The notes under the pieces were generated by a model. That model did no database searches and was not told the DNA's origin. It was given only the letters and a program-made list of their open reading frames with translations. From Phytophthora colocasiae (Eukaryota; Oomycota; Peronosporomycetes; Peronosporales; Peronosporaceae): a stretch of 64,000 nt of DNA. Both the position numbers and the translations under genes were made by a program. Shown here piece after piece: positions 43,505 to 54,172 of this stretch (position 1 is its first letter; every line of letters starts with the position of its first letter). The stretch covers positions 186,001 to 250,000 of the forward strand of contig JAGKQI010000052.1 in the NCBI GenBank assembly GCA_018806915.1. The letters are read 5' to 3'.

Positions 43505-44168
43505 ATGTCCTCGTTCGGTCCACACGGCGGACTCGACGAAGACAACGGCAGTCCCATTTCAAGTGGAGGAAGGAGCGCCGGTCACCCGTCTACGACATGG
43601 TTTGGAGCGGGAAGAGAGCAGCCGACAACTACTTCCGTCCCCGTCGACTCGGGAGGAGGCACTGAATGGTCGGCTCCCACTTGGCTGGGTGGAGGGAGTA
43701 CCCTCCTCGGACGACCTGATTTGACTACGGTTGGGGGCCTTAGCTCCGTCCAGTCCATCGTCCGTAGAGCTGCTCAAGGTTCGAACCGACCTCAACCACC
43801 CCGACCAAGACTAGTGCGGAGTATCTCCGAACCGCGAACCGGAGGGCTGAGACCCGACGAGAGCAGCTCCCCAGCTGCTGGTGAACCTACCCTCGCGTTG
43901 AACCAACCCGAGACTGGATTTGCGGCGATCCCAAGTGCCCCTCCTGGAGCGACCCCGCGTTATGAAGTAGACCCCTCTACAGGTCTACCACGGACCCCAC
44001 TGGCACCTACGACTACTATGAATCCTGATCTACTGACAACTCAACAGCCTGTGCGATCCCGATACTCCTTGGCTATTGACCCTCCTCCGCAGTCTCCGGC
44101 TACCTCTGTTCAGGCCAGTGCGATCGCAGCCAGTGCACCTATGAGTTTACCTCTGAGATTTCCATGGC
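43505..44168 (+). pseudogene. Gag N-terminal region (element C)
   Basis: The first ATG in the frame open from 43412 is at 43505 (MSSFGPHGGLDEDNG). The stretch is Pro/Ser/Gly/Thr-rich and without a known domain, typical of the N-terminal arm of large Gypsy gags. The frame stops at 44185, inside the unexplained AT-richer block 44169-44368; gag resumes after that block in another frame. Confidence 0.6.
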
Positions 44169-44368
44169 GTGGATATCGGCAGTGAAAGTGTCAGGACTGG
44201 ATTTCTCCTCGATGGATTTGTCTATCGTGATAATGTCTTCATCCTTGGTCGGGAGTTCCTCGTTGATCTGTGGGGTGGGCTCGTCCTGACTGGTAACGTT
44301 GAATTTGGTCTCATCGCTCTTGTCTTCGATGGTGTTAACTTTGTTGCCATGAGCTTTGAATGTCGAAG
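44169..44368. other. 200-bp AT-richer block interrupting gag (insert or intron)
   Basis: Base composition changes sharply here. Joining CCATGGC (ending 44168) to GTAACCTGG (44369 on) restores the gag frame, and the block begins GT and ends AG, so it could be spliced, though the donor GTGGAT is weak. The minus strand of the block is open and acidic (DETKFNVTSQDEPTPQINEE), which instead suggests an inserted piece of another gene. Confidence 0.4.
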
Positions 44369-46113
44369 GTAACCTGGGAACAGCCTCGAACCCGACCGGA
44401 GTACTCCCTACTGGATGGGGTAGTCAACTACCAGCGACTCAACCAAGTGTGAACACTGGTTGGCCATCTACTCTTACTCCCGTAGTGACTCCTGCCGCTA
44501 GTGTCCCTCAGTCTAACCGGTCTGCTATAGCGAGTTACCAGAATGTCACGATTGGAGCTACTCCTGGAGTACCTGGGACTGGACTGAACAGTCCCTTCAT
44601 CCAGCCTGCAGGATGGTCTACTGTGGCGGGTTTCTCGTACGGGAATCCAACCCCCGTCGTCCAGACGTCTACTGCTGTGCAACATCCGATGGCGAATCCG
44701 TTCCCTCAGATGACTCAAGGAGTTCAAGCTGCTCCTGCGACTACTGGGCTTCCGCCGCCTCACCCTGTCTATCCGAGCCAACAACTGCCTACTACCTACC
44801 AGATGCATCCTGTGACCTCGAATCCGTCGACTCAGCGACCTTCGTTGCCGGTACCCCTGACTGCTACCCCAAGTGTTCCGATGACTACGCCGATGGGTCG
44901 GTCGTCTGTAGCTGGTACGGGTTACTACCCTAACCAACTACCTCCCGTCTACTCCCAACCGGTGAGTCAGGTGATGAGACCTCAACCCGTCGGAATGCCT
45001 TCGAACATCAAGAACGTCATCCGGATGATTCAACCGTTCTACTCCGACAGTGCTTCGGTCGACAAGGCCCGGACATTTTGGAACGACTTTGAGAGAGCTA
45101 CTCAGGGACTCGACGGTTCGCTCCGTTTATGTGCCTTCAGGGAGTGTCTGAAGGGTAAGACTGGTGAAGAGTGGTGGACGTACTCGCAGATCAACGACTT
45201 CGAGACTCTTCGTACGCGGTTCCACAACCAGTTCATCTGCCAGACCCCTCTGCAGATGATCGAGCGACTGAAGAAGACGAAGCGCTCTCGTGGAATGTCA
45301 GCTGAAGTGTGGGGTGACTTGATCTCGAGCCTGTGTGACGCTGCGCAGTACTTTGACCCGGAGATGAGGTACCAGTACTTCCTGTCTGGACTACGGAACA
45401 AGCAGTGGAGGAACACTTTGGACACCTCACTGGTGAACTCGATCCCTCAGGCTGTGGCAGTGTTGCTGTACAAGAACCAACACTTGCCCGTGGAAGACGA
45501 CACTGATTTTGCTGATGAGCCGCCCAAGAAGACAGCCAACGACGACATGGTGAAGCAGATGCTCGCTATGATGCAGCAGACTCAGAACTTGCTGGTTCAG
45601 CAACAGACTCAAACGTCACAGACTACCCCTCCAGTAGCCGCCGTCCAGTACCAGTTGGCTCCGAACACGACTCAAGGAGTATACGCCGTACCGTCTCAAC
45701 CGTCTACTTCAGCCTTACCGGCTACTCCGATGAGAGGTATCCGTCAGGGTCCAGACCTGTATACCCAAGAGGGACACATAGTGTGTGGTCGCTGTCACAC
45801 CCTAGGGTGTAGTCGTCTGAACTGTCGCCGGAACTACTCAGTCTGTACGAACTGTCAGACAGCGGGTCACATCAACGTCGAGTGCGAGCAACCTCGAATC
45901 TACCAGCGTCCTCAACAGTCTAGCGAGCCGCCGTCGACTAACTACAACTCGAACACCCGTTCGAACGACCAGTACCGTCGCGGTCCCCGGTCGTGTTTCT
46001 TGTGTGGAGGAGATGGTCATGTCGTTGCGAACTGTCCTACGCGTGAGATGCTCAGTCAATTAGCTCAGAAGTCGAACTCTGGGACGTCGACTGCTAATGC
46101 TGGTCGACAATGA
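44369..46113 (+). CDS. Gag core and zinc knuckles (element C)
   Basis: Open to TGA at 46111-46113. A Pro/Thr/Gln-rich region precedes the gag core (IKNVIRMIQPFYSDSASVDK, ARTFWNDFERATQGL, TGEEWWTYSQINDFETLRTR) at about 45000-45470. Two CX2CX4HX4C knuckles follow: CTNCQTAGHINVEC (about 45845) and CFLCGGDGHVVANC (about 45995). Gag packages the RNA in cytoplasmic particles. This segment has no internal lesion. Confidence 0.85.
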
Positions 46114-46143
46114 AGAGGGCTGGAGGAAGGGAAGGAAGGAGTC

Positions 46144-47882
46144 GTGCCTTCCTCCTGCCAGCTGGACGACTTGAGAGACACTAAACGTCGTACCTCTACT
46201 GGGTGTACGGCCTCGGTGGCCTCTGCGGGAACTGTGAAGAGTGAACCGATGGAAATTGAAGTGAATGAGACTGTGAATGAGACTGTGAATGATGTGGATG
46301 AAAAGTGTGATGATAAAGAGAAGTGTACGGTGACAGCTTATGTGGGAGACCTGATGAAGGACCCCTACTTTGAGCAACACCAGGATGACCGTCCGACTAG
46401 AGGGAGTACTGGGAGGTCCGATCCTAGTTATAGGAGATCTCCCCTTCGGAAACCTAAAGTGGTTAAATGTGACTGGACGACTAAAGCTAACGGAACTACG
46501 AGGGTGAACGAGAATGAAAATGGAAGTGACCGCCTGGGTTTCGACGACAGTATTTTCGAGCCTAATGTGGATGTGATTGGTGAAATGAGCGAGAGTGAGG
46601 ATGAAGAAACATACAGTGTCGAAGAAGAAGTAGCTCCTATGGAGGAGCAGCTGGATGAAATAAGCGAGTTGACGATAACCCCTACGAGAATTGAAGAGTC
46701 GACGATAACCCCTACGAGAATTGAAGAGTCGACGATAACCCCTACGAGAAACGAAGAGTAACCCCAACGAGAGATAGTGAGTCGACCACTACCGAAGCCG
46801 ACCCTGAAGTGGCTTCCGATGAACCAGATGAAGAACTAGATGACGAAGAAGATGTGACGCCTACCACCGACGGGACTGGTGGGGGCAAGGCGAGTACTAC
46901 AACTGACGCTTTAGAAGCGTCTCCTGATGAGAGCGGGTGTATATTACCGGACAGAACTGCGGATGTGACGTCTACCACCGATGGAACTGGTGGGGGTGAG
47001 GCGAGCATCAACGAAGCTACTCAAGAGGAGACGAAGGAACATGAGAGAGTATTTTCAACTGGAGAATTGGATGAGCTGACTGAAGGACTGGACTTTGGCG
47101 TGGAGACTGAGAGAGAAGAATATGACAAGGAACTAGAGGAGCGACTCTTTCCTTTAGATGAAGTGGAACTTAAAAAGCGAGTTAAGGAGAATTCGGCGCA
47201 ACTGGGCGAGATGTCACTCGAGGACTTGAGCACTGTGTTGGGGATTGAGAAACAAGTGTTGGCACGCACCCGTGAGTCGTCACCGGGTGTACTCTCATCC
47301 CCTGAGTACTGGCTGGACTGGTACAGAAAAACCTTGGCCACAACTGGTGCGGCCAAGCGTGCCAACCGGGACTTCAGCGACCTGGGTAAGTCGACGACGA
47401 GTAGTCGTACTGAACACAGGGTGGTGGATGAAGACTCCGACGAACGAGACGTTGGGGGTGGAGGGACGGCGTCTACTCCAAAAATAGACAATGGTGGAGT
47501 AGCCTACGAGTTACCCCCTACCCCGTCTACTGAAGAGAAGGTGATCGCAAACGTGGCAGTGGACTTGAATGAAACTACCCCCTCGAGTGTCGTTAACTCT
47601 GTGTCGGTTTCGGCGCGCCGAAGTCGACATCTGGATCCGAAGTGGCGTGCGTTGACCCACCGGACGGTGTACTACCTGGTCAAGGAGGAAGAAAAAGCGA
47701 ATGCGGTATGCGTAGACTGTGGAATGTTACTACTGCCCGACTACGTCCTGCCGGAGGTCGACTTCGAAGGAACTGACCTCGACGAGCGAGCGTTGGCCAA
47801 AGTGGGCTCCCTACTACCGAGCGATGAGTATATTAGTGATGAAACAGATCTTGAGGACAGTTGTGACAAAGTACCATGGTGA
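46144..47882 (+). pseudogene. Acidic Gag-Pol linker region (element C)
   Basis: Two open segments in different frames (46144-46761 and 46809-47882), very rich in Glu, Asp, Thr and Ser. A 30-base unit is repeated three times at 46673-46763 (protein TITPTRIEES), and the frame is lost in what would be the fourth copy. The second segment ends in a Cys pair (CVDCGMLLLPD) that with a second pair in the next frame (CEEC, about 47925) could form a small zinc ribbon. The frame change near 47875 would then fall inside one domain. No homologue recognised. Confidence 0.5.
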
Positions 47883-49823
47883 TGGTTCACTCATTCGAGC
47901 TAAGCTGAAGGAGCGTGAAGGGCGCTGCGAGGAGTGCTTGCGGACGGCTCTCCCCAAACGGAAGGTTCGTTCTCCCAAGCGAGTTCGGTTCGACGGTACC
48001 TCACTCACCAGTGAAGGTGCCGAAGATCTCGGACCCAACTGTCCGAGGCAGTGCTCGAACAGCGTGTATGATTACGCGTATCTGGTAGCTGAACCCGTAC
48101 CTCCCAAGCCTCCGCCTGAGAGAGACCAACCGAAGCCCGGGCTTGTCGAGGCTGCCGAGCCTGAAGCAGCAGATGAGGAGTGTGTGGTTCCGGAAGGGAA
48201 GAGAGTGATCGGATCCGTCTGTGGAGTGGAAGCCGTATCGGCTGGATACGTCGACTGCGTGCCCGTTGAGTTGCTGATCGACTCGGGAGCTGTCGTCAGC
48301 TTGATCGATCGGAAGGTACTACGACGTATCGGCCGAGCAGACACCCCCTTGAGACCCTACTCTGGAAACTTGAATGGTGTATCAGGCCACTCCCTGAAAA
48401 TTAGTGGTATCGTCGACTTACCCTTGAGACTTGGATCAGTGGAAGTGACTCGACCGTTCGTAGTGGTTGAGCGGATGCATGTGGATGTAATACTCGGGAC
48501 CGACTCACTCAAGATGTTCAGAGCTGTGATTGACCTAGACTCGAACACGGTTACTCTGAAACACACGAACGAAGTGTTTTCGCTTGGGTCCCCGCGCGTG
48601 GAAGAAGTGTACTCCGCCCGCATCAGTTCGACCGTCAGGCTCTGCCCTGGTGGTCAGGCGCTACATGTAGTAGCCTCTGAAGTGAGTGGACGAGCCCGTG
48701 ATGGAGACACCGTACTCGTTGAGGGAGTACCGGGACTTGATGGTACCGTTCGGGTGGCACGCACTCTTTGCACAGTGAACCAAGGGAAGTTGCTTGTCGA
48801 AGTGTGCAACGCGTCCATGGAGGAGCTTATTATCAAGAAGGGGACGCATCTAGCCGCGGCGACTGTAGTGCCCGACTCTGCATTTATGAGTGAATCGACG
48901 TCGAGTCCTTCGACTAACCCATCGACTACGCCGTCTGTACGGCGATTCTCAACTGAACAAGACTGGGTGCACTCTGTAGTGAGAAGCGCGACTGTGACCG
49001 ATGAACCGACTCGTCATCCCATGCCGGGACTCGACAAGGTGTTACGAGAGGAGTTCGCGATAGACTTCTCCGGCTCGAAATTGGACCCTGAGCAAAAGGA
49101 ACTGTTCCGACAGACTCTGGAGTCGTTCGGCGACTTGTTCGTGGAGACTTCTATGAAGCCGGGACGAACCCACTTGTTGGAGTTCGAGATCGATACGGGG
49201 GATCATCCACCCATCAAACAAAGACCGTACCGAGTGTCCAAGGCTGAAGGTGACGTTATGGACGATGAAGTACAGCAGTACCTCGACTTAGGGTTAATCC
49301 AGCCGTCGACCAGCCCCTGGGCTAGTCCTGTGCTGATGATCCGGAAACCGGACGGGGGTATTCGATTCTGCATCGACTACCGTCGACTCAATGCGGTGAC
49401 CGTCAAGGACTGTTACCCGATGCCGCTCATTGACGACATCTTGGATGTGCTGGGGAACGCCAAACTATTCTCTACTATGGATATTGCTTCAGGCTACTGG
49501 AATGTGCCCATGGCCAGAGGTAGTGTGGGGAAGACGGCGTTCGCTTGCAAGTTCGGACTGTACGAGTGGCTGGTGATGCCCTTCGGATTGTGCAACGCAG
49601 TACCTGCTTTCGAACGACTCATGGAGAGTGTACTGGTCGACTTGAAGTGGCGGACTTGCCTGGTCTACTTGGATGACTGTGTGGTATTCAGCGAGGATTT
49701 CCCTACCCATCTAGTTCGACTGCGGCAAGTGCTCGAACGGTTTAGGACTGCCGGGTTCAAGCTCAAGATGAAGAAGTGCAAGTGGGGTCGAGACCAAGTG
49801 GCTTTCTTGGGTCACATCGTCAC
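47883..49823 (+). CDS. Protease and N-terminal RT of Pol (element C), interrupted
   Basis: The frame open from 47719 takes over from the linker near 47875. Protease: VELLIDSGAVVSLIDRKV at about 48260-48315, with VDVILGTDSL as its second strand. RT: KQRPYRVSKAEGDVMDDEV, PSTSPWASPVLMIRKPDGG, IRFCIDYRRLNAVT, LFSTMDIASGYWNVPM, MPFGLCNAVPAFE, CLVYLDDCVVFSED (the YLDD active site) and VAFLGHIV, where the hAT element starts. All RT catalytic Asp residues are present. Confidence 0.88.
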
Positions 49824-50688
49824 CAGGGATTGATAGCAGTTCTATTAAGTAGTACTAATTGAGTGATTAGTACTAACAAAGTGCTAATACACTGCTATAG
49901 CAGTTAGCAGTTTTCCAGAATTCAAGATCTACTACTGCTATAGCATTATCAGTTTTCCATCGCTTTCGGTAGCACTTCTGTAGTACTATCAAAGTGCTAT
50001 CTGAGTACTGAGAGAAAACTGTGGCGATCTTCTCTTTTGCGCAACGATTTCTGGTTCGATGGTGGTGAACGGCTGCAGCAACCTCGACAAGTCTTCCATC
50101 TACAACAAGAGAACCGTCGGCGGTGGCAATCGTCTCACGAATAGGATTTATCGGGCGCACAGGCAGCACAGCGTTCTCTAGTCTACAACGAATTGTTATT
50201 AGCTCAGCTCACCGAGCGCTCATTCTTCAAATTTCCGCCAGCTGAACAAGTGCCCTCACCTCTTTCCTTCCTTCCTCCTTCTAATGAAGTGTGCAAGCGT
50301 TGACTGCACATGTCCTGAGCTCACGAGGACCGATCCGTGTGTGGTGTGCGGGCAAGGTGTCCACCACTTATGCAGTAACGACATTTACGACTCTGCAAAG
50401 CTGTCCGAGCGCTTCTGTAGCTCATCCTGCGTCTACAAGTGGAAGACAGTGGCTTCTCCCCCTCAACAGGACACTTCCGATGTCCAAGAAGCGCATGGGA
50501 TTAGCTGGTCGTCAGTTTTGGTGGTCGAACGTTTAGGTGGTCGATAGTACTAATATTCTACTATAGTACTACTGCTACACTAGCCCAGGCTGTTGAATAG
50601 TGATTATCAGTAGAATAGCAGTTTGGATTGAAGTGCTAATAAACTGCTATAGCACTTTGGTCGAAATTCATTCTACTATCAACCCCTG
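49824..50688 (+). mobile_element. Non-autonomous hAT-type element in element C RT
   Basis: 865 bp flanked by a perfect 8-bp target duplication ATCGTCAC (49816-49823, 50689-50696). The ends CAGGGATTGATAGCAG and CAGGGGTTGATAGTAG (reverse complement of the right end) form 16-bp TIRs with two mismatches; CAGGG termini and 8-bp duplications are typical of hAT. Subterminal copies of AGTGCTA and CTGCTATAGCA are frequent at both ends. Removing the element and one duplication restores RT (LGHIVTPSGILPNPEKV) in frame. It holds two short Cys/His-type frames but no transposase. Confidence 0.9.
50284..50547 (+). CDS. Small Cys/His-rich frame inside the hAT-type element
   Basis: 87 codons from ATG at 50284: CASVDCTCPEL, CVVCGQGVHHLCSND and RFCSSSCVYKW form a Cys/His pattern suggestive of a zinc-binding fold. 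A minus-strand frame (50169-49873) with VDGRLVEVAAAVHHHRTRNR lies beside it. They look like leftover ends of an autonomous parent. Function unknown. Confidence 0.35.
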   Translation: MKCASVDCTCPELTRTDPCVVCGQGVHHLCSNDIYDSAKLSERFCSSSCVYKWKTVASPPQQDTSDVQEAHGISWSSVLVVERLGGR

Positions 50689-50696
50689 ATCGTCAC

Positions 50697-52200
50697 TCCC
50701 TCGGGTATACTTCCCAATCCTGAGAAAGTGAAGGCGGTCATGACTGTCGAACGACCGACCGACCTCCGAGGGGTACGTGCCTTTCTGGGGTTGACCAGCT
50801 ACTTCCGTAGGTACATCCCTGGGTATGCTGCCATCTCGGCCCCGATCGAGAGATTGAAGATGAAGGGAGCACCTTTCGTATGGAGTCCTGACTGCGAGTC
50901 CGCGTTCGTACAGTTGAAGCGCAAGCTGGTCGAACCGCCTATCCTGGTCTACCCCGACTTCAACAAGAGGTTCAAGCTGTCCGTCGACTCCTCTAAGTTG
51001 GCTGTAGGCGCCTGTCTCATGCAAGAAGTAGCCGGACGAGACCGGGTAGTAGCTTATGCAAGTAAGCTGCTGGTTGGCTCCGAGAAGAACTGGATCAACA
51101 AGCAAGATTGTACTTCGGAGATCGGGTGCTGGGGAATAGTGTGGGCGACTCACAAGTTTCGGTGTTATCTTGACCGGAGCGACTTCGACCTCTACACGGA
51201 TCACAAGGCTCTGTTGTGGGTGTTCAACGACACTAACCGGACGAATAATGCCAAGCTGGCCAGGTGGGCGATGGAGTTGTCGCAACTACGTTTCAAGGTG
51301 TACCATCGGCCAGGTACCTCGATGGGGCATGTGGATGGTCTGTCGAGGTTGCATGCATCCACAGTCAGTGCGGTTACTATGGCCGATCTACTCAACGAAG
51401 CGAACGATGGAGAGGTGGAGTCAGTTCAGGTCGGGGAGTCGACGACTCTTCGGAGAGAAAACCCCGCGATGGACCAAGTTACTGAAGCTGTCGAGACTGG
51501 TGTTCGAGTCGAGGTCGGGGAGCACTCTCCGACTGAGGCTTCGGTTGAACCTCCTCCTGCTGAGGGAGTAGAGGACGGGCTGATGGTCAAGGGGGGTGGT
51601 CGAATCCAGGTCGGGGAGAGGCCGACCAAGGCGACAACTAGGAGAGTTGGTCGACGAGGACCTCCTCCACCCGACGACGACCAACTACTCGTGTCTCCCG
51701 TCGACGTGTTTGGACTAGACCAGGATCGCTTTTTGGAGGAACAGAAGAGAACCCTCTGGATCCTCGCCATGATTGCCTTCCTGGAGAGTGGAGCTTTGGC
51801 TCTAGATGCTCAACTTAGGGCCAAGGTGCTGTTGCTCGCCCCCAACTACACTGTGAAGAACGGAGTACTCATGAGGAAAGTACACCTGAAGGCTCGAGCT
51901 GGACCTGCCAGTTCGTTGGAAGTACCGGTGATACCCATCCAGTACATCTCGACCGTCCTACATCACTGCCATGCTGACGTCTTCTCCGCCCATGTGGGTG
52001 TGACTAAAACAATGGACCGTGTGCGCAAACATGCCTACTGGCATGGATGGAAGAAGGATGTAGCTGAGTACGTCCGAGAGTGTACTGTGTGTGGGAGTGG
52101 CAAGGGCTACCGACCGTGGAGGAACGGTCTCATGCAGAAGATGCCGATCCAAGAGTTGTCTGGACCCTTCTCACTACTGGTAGTGGATGCCGTCGGTCCA
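50697..52200 (+). CDS. RT C-terminus, RNase H and integrase start (element C)
   Basis: In frame with the upstream RT once the hAT element is removed. RT connection: VRAFLGLTSYFRRYIPGY. RNase H: FKLSVDSSKLAVGACLMQ, NWINKQDCTSEIGC, FDLYTDHKALLWVF. A Glu-rich spacer (51400-51700) precedes integrase, whose zinc region reads HHCHADVFSAHVGVTKTMDR and CTVCGSGKG. The first integrase Asp is in LLVVDAVGPP near 52180. The frame then shifts by one base near 52195 and would stop at 52227. Confidence 0.85.
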
Positions 52201-53405
52201 CCCCTCGTGGTAACAAGTTCATCCTAGTGTTCGCCTACTTCACCCGATGGGTAGAGGCGTTCGCTGTTGAGCGACTTGACTCAGTGACTTTCGTGGAGAC
52301 TATGGTGGATGAAGTGATCTCTCGACATGGAGTGCCCGAGAAGCTACTGAGTGATCAGGGATCGAACTTCATCCCTGAACTTGCTCGTTCGCTGTATGAG
52401 ACTCTTGGCATCAAGAAGTTATTCGGGGCTGCCTACCACCCTCAAACACAGGGACTGGTAGAACGCTTCAATGGAACACTACTGGGTATGCTGAGGATGT
52501 ACGGGAGCGAGTCTCAAGATGATTGGGACCGGTACCTACCTCGAGTGCTCTTTGCCTACCTGACGTCCTACCATGAAGCTCTCGGCGACTCACCCTTTTT
52601 CAGTCTGTATGGACGTGACCCCGTACTACCCCTCGACCTGGCTTTTCTAAATACGACTGCTCAGTGGAAGAGTAATGAAGTAGCTGCCTATCGACGTCGA
52701 CTGTACTTGTCCCTCAGGGACACCCGTCGACTAGTAGAGCGTCAACTGTTGAAGGCTCAAGGTCGACACGAGGATCGACTACAGGGTCAGAGGCTCGTCA
52801 AGTTCTCTGAAGGAGATGCTGTCTGGGTGTACCAGTACTTCCGAGCAAGACGAGGAGAGAAGACCTCCCGGAAATTGGCGTTCTCGTGGCATGGACCTTA
52901 CCGAGTGGTCGGAACCGTGGGCGAGAATGCCTATAGGATTGCTATCCCCTCTCACCCCAACCGAGTGGTAACCATCAACGTGAACCGACTGAAACCTTTT
53001 CAGGGTCGATGGAGTCGACCCTACCCTACCGAGATCCCACCTGGTGTTGATACGAACCCCGGAGAAGATGACGATGGTCCACTAGCTGAAGAAGATCTAC
53101 CTAGGACTAGCTACGTGGAACGACTGGTGATCGGCTCAGAGGAGACGGCATTCACTGGTGGTGCTCTTCCTGTCGTCGACATACTAGCTCGAAGACGGAA
53201 GGCCGGAGAGCTGCAGTATCTGGTTCTACTAGCTACTTACGAGACTAGATGGTGCCCGTCTACTTCGCTGAAACCGACGTTCGATGTACTTATCACTGCT
53301 TTTGAGAACACTCGCCGCAAGGAGCAAGGGCTCCCGGAGTTGCGACGGAGTGCTCGACTCGCCGACGCGAACGCTGCTATCGACGAGGACGAGCTACTTT
53401 TCTAG
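52201..53405 (+). CDS. Integrase core and C-terminus (element C)
   Basis: After the shift near 52195 the frame reads RGNKFILVFAYFTRWVEAF, EKLLSDQGSNF (second Asp) and QGLVERFNGTLL (Glu). The C-terminal domain has FSEGDAVWVYQYFRAR and SWHGPYRVVGTVGENAYRI. A tail with LARRRKAGELQYLVLLATYE sits where chromodomains occur and may be a divergent one. It ends with TAG at 53403-53405. Confidence 0.85.
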
Positions 53406-54172
53406 GGGATGGATGGTCGGACTGGCTGTGGGGCTAATGCCCTGCTGACCTTTGTCCCACCGAGTACTCTAAGGAGTACTTCCCCTCTTTTGTTTTGCAT
53501 ATTACATTTCCTGAATATCCTGAGCCGATCGGAGGTTGACTGTCACCTACCCTACGAGACGAAGAACTGCCTGCCTGAACGATGACTCCGATCGATGAGC
53601 CTTTACGACTACATATTTTCCTGACCCCGTGACTATCTAGCTTTGTGACTAGCCGACGATGTGATGAACTGAACCTGATGGATCCTGCGAGAACGATGGC
53701 AAGATGCTGGGGATGACCACTGGAAATACTTGAATTCGCCTTAGCTGAACTGAACCTGATGCCCCTATATGAAGATGATGACCTGACGTACCCTACTAGG
53801 ACGATGATGAGACGCGAGGGAGGTTTACTGCAACTACCCTGACTAGGACGATGACGAGACGCAAGAGATGACTACTGGACATGGTATGGGTTCACCCTCG
53901 AGGTGTGACCCTACGCTATGGAAGTGGACTTTGACTATGACGTGTGGCTTGATAATTATTGTGACGACGACGACTGATTGAAGTGGACTTTGACTATAAC
54001 AAGTGACTTGATGATTACTGCGGTGACTGAAAGTGGAGTATGTTGATAAGAAGTGAACTGGGAAGCAGTACTGAACGTGAAATTATGAAGTTAGACTTCG
54101 GGAGCTACTCGAAATGGTTAACTAGGTCGATGCTACTTGATACCCGAACGGCCTACTCACTTGGTCCACCGA
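53406..54172. other. Spacer between integrase and the antisense frame (element C)
   Basis: No gene seen. The sequence is built of degenerate short repeats: GACGATGATGAGACGC and GACGATGACGAGACGC, two copies of TGAACTGAACCTGATG, and a roughly 57-bp tandem pair starting GAAGTGGACTTTGACTAT (about 53921 and 53979). A shared 3' end region for convergent transcripts is possible. Confidence 0.6.

Noticed and set aside
47021..47491. Ser-rich minus-strand frame in the element C linker
   Set aside because: Complement of an acidic Glu/Asp-rich sense frame, which always yields Ser/Leu-rich shadows.
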